NCBI GenBank assembly: GCA_030616365.1
Contig: JAUWXM010000065.1
Location: 1 to 6,374 of the forward strand
Length of the DNA: 6,374 bases
Direction: 5' to 3'
From: a bacterium
Lineage (GTDB): Bacteria; UBP18; UBA7526
A program made the position numbers and the translations under genes. The notes beneath the pieces are model-generated. The model saw only the letters and a program-made list of their open reading frames with translations, was not told the origin of the DNA and made no database searches. Below are positions 5,667-6,374 of the stretch, in pieces. The first letter of the stretch is position 1. Each line of letters starts with the position of its first letter.

Positions 5667-6374
5667 ATGAAGAAATCGTTACTTATTAGCCTGATGTTAG
5701 CAGGCCTATTATTAATCTCTGGCCATATTACTTATGCTGCTGAAACCTTAACATTTGTCAATCACTGGACTACTACCTTCGATGTTCTTTATTATGATGC
5801 CGGCATCTCCTCCAGGGCCGCCACCAATATCATCGCCCACCGGGATGGGCCGGATGGCATCTATGGCACTGATGATGACGACCCATTCGATACCATTGAG
5901 GAACTGGATGCCGTGCCCTACGTCGGTCCGGCTACCTTAGAGGATTTAGCCAACTATGCCTATAACTGGTATCCTCCTTCTGAACCTCCCTATGCCTATC
6001 TCTTGGACTTCGTCAATCACGAGACAACCACCTTTGAGCTTCTGGATATAGATGTGGGATTGACTTCCCGGGAAGCAGGAAATATCATCACCCATAGAGA
6101 CGGGCCGGATGGAATCTATGGCACAGAGGACGATGACCCATTCGATACCAGGTATGAACTGGATAAGGTCTCTTATGTGGGACCGAGCGCCTTAGCCAAG
6201 TTAGAGGCCTATGCTGCTATCTGGGTCCTTTCACCTCTGGATTACAAAGAGGATGCTTTAGAACTACTGGAGGGGTTAGATGCCCTCGTAGAGCATGAGG
6301 CGATAGAGAGCCAGCTTAAAAAGGCAGAAGATAATCTATCCTCTTCTCTCAAGTGGTTCATTGACGACTGGCAC
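5667..6374 (+). CDS. Exported protein with tandem ComEA-like helix-hairpin-helix repeats (3' partial)
   Basis: The first 236 residues are present; the gene runs off the window. The ATG is preceded by GTGAGGA (5656-5662) and follows the promoter at 5620-5647. Residues 1-24 are a clear Sec signal peptide (MKKSLLIS, Leu-rich core, probable cut after ITYA). Two 69-residue repeats follow (30-98 and 115-183, 47 of 69 identical). Each has a first helical hairpin ending in NIIxHRDG, an acidic glycine-rich loop (DGPDGIYGT, then DDDPFDT) and a second hairpin (ELDxVxYVGPxxLxxLxxYA). This matches the double helix-hairpin-helix plan of ComEA and related proteins, with the acidic loop inserted between the hairpins; the loop could bind calcium. 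Residues 190-236 are a charged amphipathic helical region (LELLEGLDALVEHEAIES, SSLKWFIDDWH). In ComEA this fold binds DNA, but here no function can be assigned. It is probably periplasmic or secreted, and a possible T2SS cargo. Confidence 0.85.
   Translation, partial: MKKSLLISLMLAGLLLISGHITYAAETLTFVNHWTTTFDVLYYDAGISSRAATNIIAHRDGPDGIYGTDDDDPFDTIEELDAVPYVGPATLEDLANYAYNWYPPSEPPYAYLLDFVNHETTTFELLDIDVGLTSREAGNIITHRDGPDGIYGTEDDDPFDTRYELDKVSYVGPSALAKLEAYAAIWVLSPLDYKEDALELLEGLDALVEHEAIESQLKKAEDNLSSSLKWFIDDWH
5754..5960 (+). repeat. Helix-hairpin-helix repeat, copy 1
   Basis: The copy encodes residues 30-98 of the exported protein, from FVNHWTTTF to LANYA. The core HRDGPDGIYGT is identical in both copies. 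At DNA level the copies differ at many synonymous positions, for example CACCGGGATGGGCCGGATGG against CATAGAGACGGGCCGGATGG, so the duplication is old and kept by protein selection. Confidence 0.9.
6009..6215 (+). repeat. Helix-hairpin-helix repeat, copy 2
   Basis: The copy encodes residues 115-183, from FVNHETTTF to LEAYA. It begins 85 codons after copy 1, the two being separated by a 16-residue linker rich in Pro and Tyr. Forty-seven of 69 positions are identical to copy 1 with no gaps. The hairpin YVGP and the acidic DDDPFDT are conserved. More copies may follow beyond the window. Confidence 0.9.

Noticed and set aside
5755..5940. 61-codon plus-strand ORF
   Set aside because: It is out of frame within the exported repeat gene, whose signal peptide and repeats identify the real frame.

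Overview
The window carries the C-D-E core of a type II secretion system (T2SS), flanked on both sides by incomplete genes for exported proteins; all genes are on the + strand. The organism is a diderm (outer-membrane) bacterium, because a secretin (GspD), its inner-membrane partner (GspC) and the secretion ATPase (GspE) are all present and intact. Arg codons are mostly AGA/AGG. The CFI-type C-terminal signal, the AMIN-containing secretin and the 'accaccgaga...aaccac' style of intergenic DNA suggest an uncultivated lineage (Omnitrophota-like, deltaproteobacterial or a similar candidate phylum) rather than a well-studied proteobacterium. That placement is inference only.

Layout. 2-868: the 3' end of a large exported protein with a fibronectin type III domain, a poly-glycine linker and a C-terminal CFI-box sorting region. 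865-893: a near-consensus sigma70 promoter whose -35 box contains that gene's stop codon. 916-1746: gspC. 1747-1961: a 215-base gap between gspC and gspD filled by a structured element with terminal inverted repeats and two mutually exclusive nested foldings. 1962-3893: gspD, with an extra N-terminal AMIN domain and one fewer N-domain than the enterobacterial type. 3893-5623: gspE, overlapping the gspD stop codon and carrying a 30-base interrupted palindrome inside its zinc-finger loop. 5620-5647: a second promoter, again with its -35 box over the preceding stop codon. 5667-6374: the 5' end of a gene for an exported protein with two 69-residue tandem repeats of a ComEA-like double helix-hairpin-helix fold plus an acidic loop.

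How the parts work together. GspE would power the inner-membrane platform, GspC would link that platform to the secretin, and GspD would form the outer-membrane pore. The AMIN domain could anchor the secretin to the cell wall. The two flanking proteins look like exported proteins and are plausible cargo, though only the CFI-type tail of the first hints at a dedicated sorting route. gspF and the pseudopilin genes do not follow gspE directly and must lie elsewhere if the system is complete.

Points most worth a second look: the TIR-bounded switch-like element between gspC and gspD, the palindrome inside gspE, the two promoters embedded in stop codons in the same register, and the CFI-tailed protein next to T2SS genes.
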